Shown here one piece after another: positions 50,442-60,186 of a DNA stretch of 64,000 bases. The stretch is from Saprospiraceae bacterium (GTDB lineage: Bacteria; Bacteroidota; Bacteroidia; Chitinophagales; Saprospiraceae): NCBI GenBank assembly GCA_020436935.1, contig JAGQWX010000013.1, positions 35,489-99,488 of the forward strand, read 5' to 3'. The position numbers and the translations under genes are program-made. Numbering within the stretch: position 1 is the stretch's first letter; each line of letters begins with the position of its first letter. The notes below the pieces were generated by a model. The model had not been told where the DNA came from. It ran no database searches and worked only from the letters and a program-made list of their open reading frames with translations.

Positions 50442-51995
50442 ATGAAAAAAACACTATTACTTGCCTTTGTTTTGCAAATGGCACATCTGAGTTTTGCGCA
50501 GGTAAAGGTATCGATCGATACTGACCTCGGAGAACATACCATCAGCAAACACATCTACGGTCATTTTTCAGAACACCTGGGCCGATGTATTTACGACGGA
50601 TTTTATGTTGGTGAAAATTCAAATATTCCAAACATCAACGGAATGCGTACAGATATTATTGACGCATTCAAACGTTTGAAAATTCCTAATCTGAGATGGC
50701 CGGGAGGCTGCTTTGCGGACACTTACCACTGGAAAGATGGCATCGGACCAAAAGAAAACAGGCCAAGCATCGTCAATACTCACTGGGGAGGAGTCACTGA
50801 AGACAATAGCTTTGGTTCACACGAATTTATGGAACTTTGCAGACAGCTGGGTACTGAACCGTACATCTCCGGAAACGTGGGAAGTGGTACTGTACAGGAA
50901 ATGTCTGACTGGGTTCAGTATATGAATTTTAAAGGCGATAGCCCAATGTCTAAACTCAGGGCAGAAAATGGTCACGAGGAGCCCTTTAAAGTGAAATACT
51001 GGGGTATTGGAAACGAAACCTGGGGCTGTGGTGGTAATATGACTGCAGAATACTATGCCAATATCTACAGACAGTATGCTACCTATGTCAACAGCACATG
51101 GGATCCAAAAGAAAGATTATTTAAGATTGCCAGTGGTGCTTCTGATGGTGATTATCACTGGACAGAGGTACTGATGAGGGACATTCCTTTGCGTATGCTC
51201 GACGGTGTTGGAGTACACCACTATTCTGTTTTCGATTGGAGGGATAAAGGTCCGGATGTAGATTTTACGGACAGCCAATATTTCGCAACGATGAATACAG
51301 CCATGGAAATGGAAGAAATCGTCAGAGGACATGAGACAATCATGGACAAATACGATCCTCAGAAGAGAGTTGCCATGATGGTGGACGAATGGGGAGGATG
51401 GTACAATGTAAGTCAGGGTACCAATCCTGGCTTCCTTTACCAACAAAACACCATGAGAGATGCTATGCTGGCAGCAGCAACACTCAATATCTTCAACAAC
51501 CATGCAGACAGAATCAGATGGGCCAACCTTGCACAGGCCGTCAACGTACTTCAGGCAGTTATCCTTACTGAAGGTGCGAAAATGATATTGACACCTACTT
51601 TCCACGTAATGGAAATGTACGTGCCTCACCACGAAGCAAAGCTGCTTCCTACCCATTTCAAAAGCCCGGACTTTACGATGGAAGGCACAGGTAAATTTGG
51701 TGGCAAGTTGCCTGCAATCACCATCTCTTCATCAAAAGGCGCTGATGGTAAATTGTTTGTTTCTATCTGCAACATTGCGCTCAAAGACAGTCACAATCTT
51801 GAGATTGACCTGAGAGGCGGTGAGTTTGCAAAAGTGAGTGGCAAAATCCTTGCTTCGGCAAAGGTGAATGACTACAATGGTTTTGATACACCCAACAAGG
51901 TGGTTCCAAAAGCATTCAATGGTGCTAAAATCATGAAAAACAAAGTTAGCCTTACCATTCCGCCAACTTCTGTGATTACACTTACCATTGAGTAA
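50442..51995 (+). CDS. GH51 alpha-L-arabinofuranosidase, short form
   Basis: 517 residues, exported (signal peptide ending LSFAQ). It lacks the inserted CBM-like domain of the first GH51 protein and resembles the AbfA branch. Residues: ISKHIYGHFSEHLGRCIYDG, LRWPGGCFADTYHW, acid/base E192 in WGIGNETWGCGG, nucleophile E316 in MMVDEWGGWYN, and a C-terminal beta domain. The GCGGNM turn after the acid/base is typical of this branch. It removes arabinose from short arabinoxylo-oligosaccharides or arabinan. Transcribed singly and ended by a strong terminator at 52042-52076. Confidence 0.95.
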   Translation: MKKTLLLAFVLQMAHLSFAQVKVSIDTDLGEHTISKHIYGHFSEHLGRCIYDGFYVGENSNIPNINGMRTDIIDAFKRLKIPNLRWPGGCFADTYHWKDGIGPKENRPSIVNTHWGGVTEDNSFGSHEFMELCRQLGTEPYISGNVGSGTVQEMSDWVQYMNFKGDSPMSKLRAENGHEEPFKVKYWGIGNETWGCGGNMTAEYYANIYRQYATYVNSTWDPKERLFKIASGASDGDYHWTEVLMRDIPLRMLDGVGVHHYSVFDWRDKGPDVDFTDSQYFATMNTAMEMEEIVRGHETIMDKYDPQKRVAMMVDEWGGWYNVSQGTNPGFLYQQNTMRDAMLAAATLNIFNNHADRIRWANLAQAVNVLQAVILTEGAKMILTPTFHVMEMYVPHHEAKLLPTHFKSPDFTMEGTGKFGGKLPAITISSSKGADGKLFVSICNIALKDSHNLEIDLRGGEFAKVSGKILASAKVNDYNGFDTPNKVVPKAFNGAKIMKNKVSLTIPPTSVITLTIE

Positions 51996-52041
51996 TTGAT
52001 GTAAAAATCATCCTGCCTTCACGGTAGGTAAATCAAATAGT

Positions 52042-52076
52042 AAAAAGCCTGTAAGCAATTGTTTACAGGCTTTTTT
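52042..52076 (+). terminator. intrinsic terminator after the second GH51 gene
   Basis: AAAAAGCCTGTAA pairs with TTTACAGGCTTTTTT around a short GCAATTG loop, 46 bp after the stop codon, with a T-run on the plus strand. The A-run on the other side could make it bidirectional for the convergent gene. Confidence 0.85.
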
Positions 52077-52153
52077 ATTAATGAGGGATGTTTTGAATAG
52101 TGAATTCAGGTCGATGCTGCTGATGAACTCTAACCAGGAAAGTCTTTTATGAT

Positions 52154-53143
52154 TTAGAGCAGCAATATTTTCTGTAAATCAGTCCCCTGGCTGTCCGAAA
52201 TTTGCAAGAAATAAAGGCCTCTGGGCAGAGCAGAAACATCGAGCGTACCTCCAACAGCATTGATTTCATACACCTGGCCACTCTGATGAAATAATTTCAT
52301 TTTAGATGCTTGGTGTGCACCACTGTTCAATTGAAGTACTTCCCTGGCAGGATTGGGATACACCATAGTTTTCACATTCTCCTTTCGTTTCAATACTTTG
52401 CTATAGGTCGAACTGCCATCAAAATCAACTGCCCTGATTCTGTAATAGAGGTATGGCAGCTGAGCAGGAATCGCTTTTTGATAGATTCCTCCATTTTCTT
52501 TCTCAACGCTGACTTCTTCAACGACTGTAAAAAGTACTGCATCTACAGAGGCTTCGATCTGATAAAAAGAAGCATGCTCATCTTCCTCTACTTCCCAAAT
52601 CAAAACAGGCTCCTCCCCATCATCCAGGATTTTGACATCCACAAAATGCACGGGCAGTGGCTGACTGGGGTTAGTCAGGCAAATTTGAAATAAGCCGCCA
52701 TTGTCCGGCCAGTCATAGACCCATAAGTAGTAAACGCTTCCAGGAGTAAGGCCACTGAAGGTGAAGCTTTCTTGTGTTCCCGGCCCAAATCCGGCATCCG
52801 AACACATCATCACCGTGGTTCCATTGGTATTATAAGCCACAACTACTGGGTCGTAGCCCACATTGGGATCGGAAGAACCATTGCCCACCACCCTAACGTC
52901 TACAAAGTTGGCAGGTGCGACAAAAGAAAACCAAAGTGCATCCTGAGCAAAACCCGTAAATCCGCCGCAGTTGATGGCATTATTTGCGGTGGTATGATTT
53001 CCTGAGCCAGCCTGAGTAGGAGCACAGTTGGAATAAACCATCAATGGTATGGCTGTGCCTCTCGTTGTGCCCTGAGCCCGGAGATGAAAGAAAAACAAAA
53101 TAAACACAGCTGAGGTGAGACAACTTTTGATCATTGGAAGCAT
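52154..53143 (-). CDS. exported protein with T9SS sorting domain
   Basis: 329 residues from the ATG at 53143 (MLPMIKSCLTSAVFILFFFH), which supplies a signal peptide; the frame is open back to 53287. The first domain (about 25-165) is a Cys-containing beta-sandwich (NCAPTQAGSGNHTTANNAI, DALWFSFVAPANFVDVRVV, VYYLWVYDWPDNGG), seen in many T9SS substrates, followed by a fibronectin-like segment (WEVEEDEHASFYQIEAS) and a type A sorting tail (MVYPNPAREVLQLNS, LPRGLYFLQIS). Function unknown. It converges with the GH51 gene and may not belong to the xylan locus. Confidence 0.8.
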   Translation of the reverse strand: MLPMIKSCLTSAVFILFFFHLRAQGTTRGTAIPLMVYSNCAPTQAGSGNHTTANNAINCGGFTGFAQDALWFSFVAPANFVDVRVVGNGSSDPNVGYDPVVVAYNTNGTTVMMCSDAGFGPGTQESFTFSGLTPGSVYYLWVYDWPDNGGLFQICLTNPSQPLPVHFVDVKILDDGEEPVLIWEVEEDEHASFYQIEASVDAVLFTVVEEVSVEKENGGIYQKAIPAQLPYLYYRIRAVDFDGSSTYSKVLKRKENVKTMVYPNPAREVLQLNSGAHQASKMKLFHQSGQVYEINAVGGTLDVSALPRGLYFLQISDSQGTDLQKILLL

Positions 53144-53438
53144 ATTTTGAGGACAATTATCAAATGCATTATACTGGTCATGACTGCGCCATGGTCCAAT
53201 ATTTTGAATTGCAAATTTAAGGACCATGCTTTTTGAAGAGCCCACCCCAATGGTGTAGTCCTTGGTGTGTACAACCAAATAGTCCAAATCCTACTCGGCT
53301 TTACGGCTTATTTGTTCAAATACAACAAGGCCAATGGTTAATTCCATATTAATGTAGACCAGGGAGTGTAATATTTTTGAGTTATTTGTGGTTTATAGTC
53401 CAAGGAATGCAATTGCACTTCACCAACACCTTTATAAA

Positions 53439-54332
53439 ATGTCAAATTACAAATTCATTATAAAATCTTTTTTCATCATTGGTCTAATGGCAGTCTTCAG
53501 TGCCAACGTCCATGCTCAGGGAGACATCAAAAACAACATCAAATTTTTTGCTGATGTCCTGGTCAATGCATCAGATGCGGAAAACCGGGAATATGCTTCT
53601 GTGGAGCTGAATGGTTTGATGGACAAGTGGTTGCAATCAGACCAAAGTTTTTCTGATGAGCTGAAAGATGTACCCTGGATATCGGTAAAATATGATCAGG
53701 CAAAGAACTTCAGAATTCTTACCTGGCAGTTGAAAGGAAAAAATGATGTCTTCAGCCATTTTGGCTACATACAGCATAAAGATGGACGGTTGGAGCAACT
53801 CAATGCTGGATCTACTCCCAACGCAGACACACCATACGAAATTCTAGGCGCAGACAATTGGCTTGGTGCTTTGTATTATGGTGTGGAAACAGTTGGCAAT
53901 GAGTTTCTATTGTTTGGTTTTCATGGAGGAAACGGCAAAGAATACACCAAGCTGGTAGACGTTTTGTCTTTTGATAAAAATGGCAAGGCGGTCTTTGGGA
54001 AAGAATTGTTCAGATTTGATCAGGGAAATACCCGCCCCGACCTACACAGCAGGATTTTTGTGTCCTATACGCCCACAGCTGTCGTAAGCTGCAAATACGA
54101 CGTAGACACCAAAATGATCATCCACGACTATACCTCTGAAAAAATGCTCGGTTTAGAAGGCACCGCTATAGGCAAAGTTCCGGATGGCACGTATGTAGCA
54201 TTTGAATACAAGGATGGTATTTGGCAACGCATCGATAAACTGGAAAACACGCCCGTTGATCTCAAATCTCCGGACTATAAGAAAAAAAGAGACAGCAGCC
54301 AGCCGGATCTTTTTGGAAGAAGTAAAAATTGA
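53439..54332 (+). CDS. exported protein of unknown function
   Basis: 297 residues from the ATG at 53439 (MSNYKFIIKSFFIIGLMAVF), which gives a signal peptide ending VHAQ; an earlier in-frame ATG at 53388 is less likely. The mature chain has a helical start (NNIKFFADVLVNASDAENRE), then Trp/Tyr-rich beta stretches (FRILTWQLKGKNDVFSHFGY, LLFGFHGGNGKEYTKLVDVL). It ends in a basic tail (KKKRDSSQPDLFGRSKN). I recognise no family. A dispersed repeat begins at its stop codon. Confidence 0.7.
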   Translation: MSNYKFIIKSFFIIGLMAVFSANVHAQGDIKNNIKFFADVLVNASDAENREYASVELNGLMDKWLQSDQSFSDELKDVPWISVKYDQAKNFRILTWQLKGKNDVFSHFGYIQHKDGRLEQLNAGSTPNADTPYEILGADNWLGALYYGVETVGNEFLLFGFHGGNGKEYTKLVDVLSFDKNGKAVFGKELFRFDQGNTRPDLHSRIFVSYTPTAVVSCKYDVDTKMIIHDYTSEKMLGLEGTAIGKVPDGTYVAFEYKDGIWQRIDKLENTPVDLKSPDYKKKRDSSQPDLFGRSKN

Positions 54333-54821
54333 TCTATCAGCGAAAATCTGCGTGACTTTCTGCGTTTATCTGCGGGAAAAAGTAGCTCAGAATGAACTGG
54401 CATTTCCTAAAAAATAACAGGTCGTTTTTTAAGCTCGCAATGGCGCAAAGAAGGGGTGAATTTTAAGTTCGCAAAGCATTCGGTAACCTTATCGCAAAGC
54501 ACAATTCGCAATTGAAGTTTCGTAATTAAAAACTTGTGGGCAGATTCCCTTTAGGGCCAGGTTAGCGGGAGGCAAGTTAGGAGTCTTTGGTCTTTGGGTG
54601 TTGGTCTTTAGGTAAAGTTTTTAGGTTTTAGCTTTCCGGCTGCCATAATCATACTTAGATATTTTTAGCTATTTTGGTGCCTTTTCATACTTTTTCTCCA
54701 ACCCTCCTTTGCGGCTTTGCGAGAAAAAAAAGGGATTAGATTTTGATATTTTTGGCTTGGAAGATAATTTATCTTTATCAGCGAAAATCTGCGGGTCTTT
54801 CTGCGTTTATCTGCGGGAAAA
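54332..54821. repeat. spacer with two copies of a dispersed 50-bp repeat and smaller repeats
   Basis: ATCAGCGAAAATCTGCG followed by a CTTTCTGCGTTTATCTGCGG block occurs at 54332-54380 and again at 54771-54821 as direct copies. Between them are other short, word-like repeats: TTGGTCTTTGGGTGTTGGTC near 54587, GCTCGCAATGGCGCAAAG near 54433 and CTTTGCGGCTTTGCGAGAAA near 54708. These are of the kind I associate with intergenic regions of many Bacteroidota genomes. No gene seen. Confidence 0.75.
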
Positions 54822-54891
54822 GAAGTAAAAGTTGGGTATTTACGAAAGAATTCAATTCGTAATTAAAAATTTAATTTATCTGCTGAAGGTG

Positions 54892-54942
54892 GCTGAGCGA
54901 AGCCGAAGCCAGCGAAGCCGAAGCCAACGAAGCCTAAGCCGG
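54892..54942. repeat. short tandem repeat upstream of tRNA gene
   Basis: About three imperfect copies of the 15-bp unit AGCGAAGCCGAAGCC, 15 bp beyond the 3' end of the tRNA gene. Confidence 0.75.
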
Positions 54943-54956
54943 ATGAGAAAAAAAAG

Positions 54957-55031
54957 TGAGGAATACTGGGCTCGAACCAGTGACCTCTACCCTGTCAAGG
55001 TAGCGCTCTGAACCAACTGAGCTAATCCCTC
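54957..55031 (-). tRNA. tRNA-Val (anticodon GAC)
   Basis: A 75-base cloverleaf on the minus strand. Acceptor GAGGGAT pairs with ATTCCTC (one G-U), the D-arm is GCTC/GAGC, the anticodon stem CTACC/GGTAG encloses TTGACAG with anticodon GAC, and the T-arm is ACTGG-TTCGAGC-CCAGT. The discriminator is A and no CCA is encoded. It starts 6 bp after the stop of the thioredoxin-like gene, so it may be co-transcribed with it. Confidence 0.93.
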
Positions 55032-55036
55032 AAAAT

Positions 55037-55519
55037 TTATCGTATCAGTTGCAGAAAACTTTCTGCTTCCATATACCCTTTGTAGATGTTTATTGGTTTT
55101 TTGTTGGCGTCGAGGATGACATAAGATGGAAAAGACAAATCACCTTTGAGCAAGTCGAGGGCGAGGGTATTTACCCCATTTCTTCCGCCAGCCTGCCATT
55201 GATAATCTTTACCGCCAAACGAGATTTGTTCTTTCATTTCAGCATCGAACTTGATGTTGTGAAATTTCTCATTCATCACCTTGATCACCTCAGGATTGGT
55301 AAAGGTATTTCTGTCCATAACCTTGCACCACCCGCACCATTCTGTGTAAACATCGATGAAGTAGCCTTTGCCTTCACCATTTTGCAATTCGTCTGCTGCT
55401 GCAATATCCAGCCAGGTAATCTCATTTGGATTGGTCTCATACTCACCACCTTTTGAGTTTTGTTTGCATGAAAGTCCACCGATTATGATCAACAGCGTGA
55501 ATAAAACAGTACGCATCAT
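55037..55519 (-). CDS. thioredoxin-like lipoprotein (thioredoxin_7 type)
   Basis: 160 residues. Lipobox LSC with C18, then a thioredoxin fold with the redox pair C62/C65 in YTEWCGWCKVMDRNTF and a cis-Pro region (LSFPSYVILD). Proteins of this kind (thioredoxin_7/DUF255-like) act as periplasmic disulfide reductases or in thiol maintenance. Anchored to a membrane. The tRNA-Val gene follows immediately. Confidence 0.85.
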   Translation of the reverse strand: MMRTVLFTLLIIIGGLSCKQNSKGGEYETNPNEITWLDIAAADELQNGEGKGYFIDVYTEWCGWCKVMDRNTFTNPEVIKVMNEKFHNIKFDAEMKEQISFGGKDYQWQAGGRNGVNTLALDLLKGDLSFPSYVILDANKKPINIYKGYMEAESFLQLIR

Positions 55520-55656
55520 TATTTCAAATTGCAGCGCAAATATATTGGGCTATGGTCAATAAACAAAACTTTTGAAGAAGTTATCATTAACAGAATTAAC
55601 CATCCTTTTTCTAACCCATCAATGTGCCCGAGCCTTGGTCACTGGTTGGATTATAA

Positions 55657-57039
55657 CTATACAGTAAGACTCAGCTGTACTTTCTTCTCCAATTGTTGCA
55701 CGGTATCGCGGAAAATGGTGTCTGTATCGATCAAATCCTGGACGGCTTTGATGGAATAGATGACTGTACTGTGGTCTTTGCCTCCGAAGTTGCTGCCAAT
55801 GGTCTTCAGCGATGAAGTGGTGTAGTTTTTGGCTAGGTACATCGAGAGTTGCCTTGCTATAACTACTTGTCTTTTTCTGGTTTTACCCTGGAGCTTTTCA
55901 ACGGGCATTTCGAAGTGCTCTGCTACCAGTTTTTTAATGTTTTCGACACTGATTTCTTTGCTGTCTGTGGTGACAAACTGTTCGACTACTTCTCTTACCA
56001 GTTCAATGTCTATTCTGGTCTTATTCAGAGCTGCTCTGGCAACGAGAGAGATGAGGACTCCTTCGAGCTCCCTTACATTGCTTTTGACATGATGACATAT
56101 GTAATCCACCAGTTCTTCATCAAGGTGGATGCCCTCATGTTTCATTTTGAGTTTGAAGATATTGAGCCTCGTTTCGAAGGCCGGAGCACCTAGGTCTGTA
56201 TTGAGTCCCCACTTGAATCTGGAGATCAAGCGCTTTTCAACATCCTGTAAATCCTTGGGTGCCCTGTCAGAGGTCAGAATGATTTGTTTCCCGTTCTGAT
56301 GAAGTTGGTTGAATATGTTGAAGAAAATCTCCTGTGTCTTTGGTCTGTTGGACAAGAATTGTATGTCGTCAACGATGAGCACATCCACCATTTGGTAGAA
56401 GCTCATGAAGTCATTGATGGTGTTGGCACGGATCGCATTGATGACTTGATTGGTAAACTGTTCAGTGGATACGTATAAAACCTGCTTACTGGGAAAACGC
56501 TTCAAAAGTCCATTGCCGATGGCATTGGAAAGGTGGGTTTTTCCCAGACCCGTATCTCCAAAAATAAACAATGGATTGAAAGGTGTATTTCCCGGCTTGG
56601 CTGCGATCTCCAGACCGGCAGCTCTTGCCAGTTTATTGCATTCCCCTTCGATGAAATTGTCGAAGGTGTATTTTGCTATCAACTGAGAGTCTGTCTTGAG
56701 CCGTTTGATACCCGGAATTGCAAATGGATTTTTGATTTCTTCTTCGGTATTCTCCTCTTCTATATTCTTACCGATTTTCCTGTGGTTATCTACGAGGATC
56801 TGATATTCAAGGCTGGCTTTGTCTCCAATTTCCTTTTTTAGTGCAGATCTCAAAAGGTCGATGTAGTTTTCTTCAAGCCATTCGTAAAAAAACTTATTCG
56901 GAACCTGGATGGTCAGGACGCTTCCTACAAGCTTTACGGGTTTGACGGGTTCAAACCATGTTTTAAAACTTTGGGCATTGACATGTTTTTTTATGTATTC
57001 GATACAATTGCTCCAAACGGCAACTTCGTCCTTTATCAT
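55657..57039 (-). CDS. dnaA: chromosomal replication initiator protein DnaA
   Basis: 460 residues. Domain I (about 1-90), a short linker, the AAA+ ATPase with Walker A GDTGLGKTH (161-169) and Walker B LIVDDIQFL (D224/D225), and the C-terminal DNA-binding domain with GSNFGGKDHSTVIYSIKAV. It opens the origin by binding DnaA boxes. In this window it lies beside thioredoxin and queA genes rather than dnaN, and I see no clear cluster of DnaA boxes nearby, so the origin is probably elsewhere, as in other Bacteroidota. Confidence 0.97.
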   Translation of the reverse strand: MIKDEVAVWSNCIEYIKKHVNAQSFKTWFEPVKPVKLVGSVLTIQVPNKFFYEWLEENYIDLLRSALKKEIGDKASLEYQILVDNHRKIGKNIEEENTEEEIKNPFAIPGIKRLKTDSQLIAKYTFDNFIEGECNKLARAAGLEIAAKPGNTPFNPLFIFGDTGLGKTHLSNAIGNGLLKRFPSKQVLYVSTEQFTNQVINAIRANTINDFMSFYQMVDVLIVDDIQFLSNRPKTQEIFFNIFNQLHQNGKQIILTSDRAPKDLQDVEKRLISRFKWGLNTDLGAPAFETRLNIFKLKMKHEGIHLDEELVDYICHHVKSNVRELEGVLISLVARAALNKTRIDIELVREVVEQFVTTDSKEISVENIKKLVAEHFEMPVEKLQGKTRKRQVVIARQLSMYLAKNYTTSSLKTIGSNFGGKDHSTVIYSIKAVQDLIDTDTIFRDTVQQLEKKVQLSLTV

Positions 57040-57333
57040 TCCTCTTACTTGATGTTGGTGGGTGGTTATTTTCTGAATATGATCGGCTACTATTTTTTCG
57101 GGACAACAAAATTGTCAAAAAAAAACCATTCAAAAAAATAAATCTTAAAAAAATAAAGTTGCAAAATAAATTCCACAATTAGCTGTATTTCAGACAATTA
57201 TTTAAAAATCTTCAACAGATAACAATTATTTAGATAAGTAATCTACACAGTATCAAAGACCTTCAGAGCATAATAAATTTTTATGTGTAGTCATTTTTTT
57301 TTGATGTGGCCCAACAAGCCAATTTCACAAAAT

Positions 57334-57369
57334 AAAAATCCCCGAAATGACACGCATCCGGGGATTTTT
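57334..57369 (-). terminator. intrinsic terminator of queA
   Basis: AAAAATCCCCG pairs with CGGGGATTTTT around a 14-base loop, 43 bp after the queA stop; the minus strand continues with TTTTTATTTT. The dnaA gene lies beyond it in the same direction, so queA and dnaA are transcribed separately. Confidence 0.8.
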
Positions 57370-57411
57370 TATAATATAGGCAGGCCTAATGTCGGCCTTT
57401 ATTGTCTTGAA

Positions 57412-58476
57412 TTAAATGATCAACATGGCGTCACCGTAGCTGAAAAATCTGTATTTTTCCTTCACAGCTTCTTCATAAGCCTGCATCACCAGGTCATAAC
57501 CTCCAAACGCAGCCACCATGATCAATACTGAAGATTTTGGCAAATGGAAGTTGGTAATCATCGAGTTGGCAATAGAGAAGTCATAAGGCGGATATACAAA
57601 CAAGTTGGTCCATCCTTCAGAGGCTTTCAGCAAACCTGTCGCCGATACTGCTGATTCGATCGTACGCATGGTGGTAGTTCCAACGGCGCATACTTTGTTG
57701 CCTCCGGTTTTTGAAGCGTTGACTGTAGATGCACTCTGATCATCAATGCGATAAAACTCAGCGTCCATTTTATGCTTGGACAAATCCTCTACATCGATGC
57801 TTCTGAAAGTACCAAGACCAATGTGCAGTGTTACCTCTGCGAAATTGATGCCTTTGATTTCCATTCTCTTCATCAATTCTCTTGAAAAGTGCAAACCTGC
57901 AGTTGGTGCAGCAACAGCACCCATCTCTTTTGCATATATGGTCTGGTAGCGCTCAAGGTCCAAAGCTTCAGGCTCTCTGTTGATATATTTAGGCAAAGGC
58001 ATGTTTCCCAGGATTTTCAAAGCTCCTCTGAACTCCTCGTCAGTACCTTCGAAGAAAAATCTGATGGTTCTGCCTCTTGATGTAGTATTGTCCACTACCT
58101 CGGCAACCAATAGATCGTTTCCGTTTTCATCTTCAAAATACAACTTGTTGCCGACCCTGATCTTACGGGCAGGATCAACCAACACATCCCAAAGCTTACT
58201 GGAACTGTTCAACTCTCTCAAAAGAAAAACTTCAATTTTCGCTCCGGTCTTTTCTTTGTTGCCATAAAGTCTTGCAGGAAACACTTTGGTATTATTGAAA
58301 ATAAAAGTGTCGCCTTCGTCAAAATATTCGAGCACATCTTTAAACAACTTGTGTTCGATTTTTCCGGTTTTTCTGTTAAGTACCATCAGTCGAGACTGAT
58401 CTCTTTCATCAGCGGGGTATTGTGCAATAAGTTCTTCCGGAAGATTGAAATTAAAATTAGACAGTTTAGTCCTCAT
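57412..58476 (-). CDS. queA: S-adenosylmethionine:tRNA ribosyltransferase-isomerase QueA
   Basis: 354 residues, normal length. Converts preQ1-modified tRNA to epoxyqueuosine-tRNA using the ribosyl part of SAM. Characteristic stretches: [76 protein letters not shown] and [20 protein letters not shown]. Cytoplasmic. It has its own terminator. Confidence 0.96.
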   Translation of the reverse strand: MRTKLSNFNFNLPEELIAQYPADERDQSRLMVLNRKTGKIEHKLFKDVLEYFDEGDTFIFNNTKVFPARLYGNKEKTGAKIEVFLLRELNSSSKLWDVLVDPARKIRVGNKLYFEDENGNDLLVAEVVDNTTSRGRTIRFFFEGTDEEFRGALKILGNMPLPKYINREPEALDLERYQTIYAKEMGAVAAPTAGLHFSRELMKRMEIKGINFAEVTLHIGLGTFRSIDVEDLSKHKMDAEFYRIDDQSASTVNASKTGGNKVCAVGTTTMRTIESAVSATGLLKASEGWTNLFVYPPYDFSIANSMITNFHLPKSSVLIMVAAFGGYDLVMQAYEEAVKEKYRFFSYGDAMLII

Positions 58477-58666
58477 TCAGAATGATATTTCTTTAATAAT
58501 TTTAAAAGGAGCGCAAAAATAGTAAAACTTATCTCATTGTAATGCAGCAGCCCCCCTGAGAATTCTAATATTCTTGCACTTTTGCAATTATTTAAATCAT
58601 TTTGGGCTGATTTTGTTCTGTATCTGGCAGAAAATTGAAAAATTCCAGGACCTGCTCATCCTTAGC

Positions 58667-60001
58667 CTAAGATCTTATCGCTTCTACGGGGCTTAGTGAG
58701 CTGGCGCGATATGCAGGAATGATGCCTGAAATGATACCTACCAATACAGAAACAACGACTCCAAGTACTACATTACCCATATCGATGCCCATGGCGAATG
58801 GAATAAATTTTGATATGACCGTCAAGGAAACATAGACCATAATCAGACCCATCATACCTCCAACGAGGCACAAAACGATGGCTTCAATCAAAAATTCAAG
58901 CAAGACCACAAATGACTTTGCACCAATGGCTTTTTTAATGCCGATAATACTAGTCCTTTCTTTTACAGATACAAACATGATGTTTGCCACACTAAACATG
59001 CCGATAATAAGTGAAAATATTCCAATAACAAGACCGGCAATATTGATCACCCCGAATACACTATCAAGAACCTGCGACAACATTGACAATTCATTGATCG
59101 AAAAATTATCGTCCGTTCTTGGTGAAAGCCTTCTGGCACTTCTGATGATTCCAGTTACTTCTCCTTTGAGTTCGTCCAGTTCTACACCATCCTTGGCCTT
59201 GATATTCAACATCCTGCCCACATTGCTTTGATCGGTGGTATTGACAAATCTCTTCAAATTATTTGCAGACACCCAGATGACGTCATCAAAGTTGATAAAA
59301 TTGAAAATGCTTGTACCTTCTGTCTGCAAAACCCCAATGACCTGATATTCCTGCCCAAACAGTTTTACCTTCTGGCCTACCGGCTCCTTGATGCCAAAAA
59401 GCGCCTCAGCAACTTTTGCACCCAACACCAACTTATTGGCCCCGTCATTGTATTCTGATTGATTGAAATATCTGCCTTTGGCAAACTCCAGATTTTGAAT
59501 CTGCTGATATTCGTAAGTGGTGCCCATGATGAAGGCATTCTGAACATAACTGGATTCATACTTGATGGTCCTCCCGCCTGTAAAGAAGGTAAAAGCCGCA
59601 GTTTCTGCAAGTTTTGACCGCTTCATCACCGCATAGTAATCATTCCACGATGCTTCGGGCCTCTTTTCGTACTTCCAGTAATTCTGATTGGGGTCCTCAT
59701 TCCAGGGCATTTTTTCCAAATACAATACGTCACTGCCGAGTTCATTGAACCCTTCCTTGATGTTGGTTTCGAGTGAATCGACTGCTGACTTCACCGCAAT
59801 AATGCAAAAGATGCCAATGGTAATGCCTAAAAGGGAAAGAAAGGTCCTGAGCTTATTGGAAAGCATAGAGTCTATGGCCTGTTTGGCTGCTTCGTTGATG
59901 ACTTTTAAAAATACAATAAACTGCAAGGCGCGTATGATTTGTATGAACCATAAATGTAGTGTTTTCTGTATGAGGTCAAAAATTAAATAGATGAAGTTCA
60001 T
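58667..60001 (-). CDS. MacB/FtsX-type ABC transporter permease
   Basis: 444 residues from the ATG at 60001 (MNFIYLIFDLIQKTLHLWFI); the frame is open to 60064. A first helix (LRTFLSLLGITIGIFCIIAV) is followed by a large extracytoplasmic MacB_PCD domain (about 100-310), then three helices near the C-terminus (VINIAGLVIGIFSLIIGMFS, with ERTSIIGIKKAIGAKSF between them, and IPAYRASSLSPVEAIRS at the end). Such permeases pair with an ATPase for peptide or lipoprotein export; no ATPase gene is in the window. Confidence 0.9.
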   Translation of the reverse strand: MNFIYLIFDLIQKTLHLWFIQIIRALQFIVFLKVINEAAKQAIDSMLSNKLRTFLSLLGITIGIFCIIAVKSAVDSLETNIKEGFNELGSDVLYLEKMPWNEDPNQNYWKYEKRPEASWNDYYAVMKRSKLAETAAFTFFTGGRTIKYESSYVQNAFIMGTTYEYQQIQNLEFAKGRYFNQSEYNDGANKLVLGAKVAEALFGIKEPVGQKVKLFGQEYQVIGVLQTEGTSIFNFINFDDVIWVSANNLKRFVNTTDQSNVGRMLNIKAKDGVELDELKGEVTGIIRSARRLSPRTDDNFSINELSMLSQVLDSVFGVINIAGLVIGIFSLIIGMFSVANIMFVSVKERTSIIGIKKAIGAKSFVVLLEFLIEAIVLCLVGGMMGLIMVYVSLTVISKFIPFAMGIDMGNVVLGVVVSVLVGIISGIIPAYRASSLSPVEAIRS

Positions 60002-60186
60002 CAAACTGAGGTCCAACAAACTTTGTCCAACGATCAAAAATGGCGGACATTTTAAGAATGACACCTGATGAAAGCAGTATTTTCATAGGCACAGGCAGCA
60101 AAGAGATTTGATCCAAACGCCGACAAATTATTATATTATTTAATATTTGGTTGAATACTATTATTTTTGCGGATCAATAAACTGCC

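Noticed and set aside
57040..57411. Replication origin next to dnaA
   Set aside because: The stretch is AT-rich but I found no convincing cluster of TTATCCACA-type boxes; dnaA in this phylum is often far from the origin.
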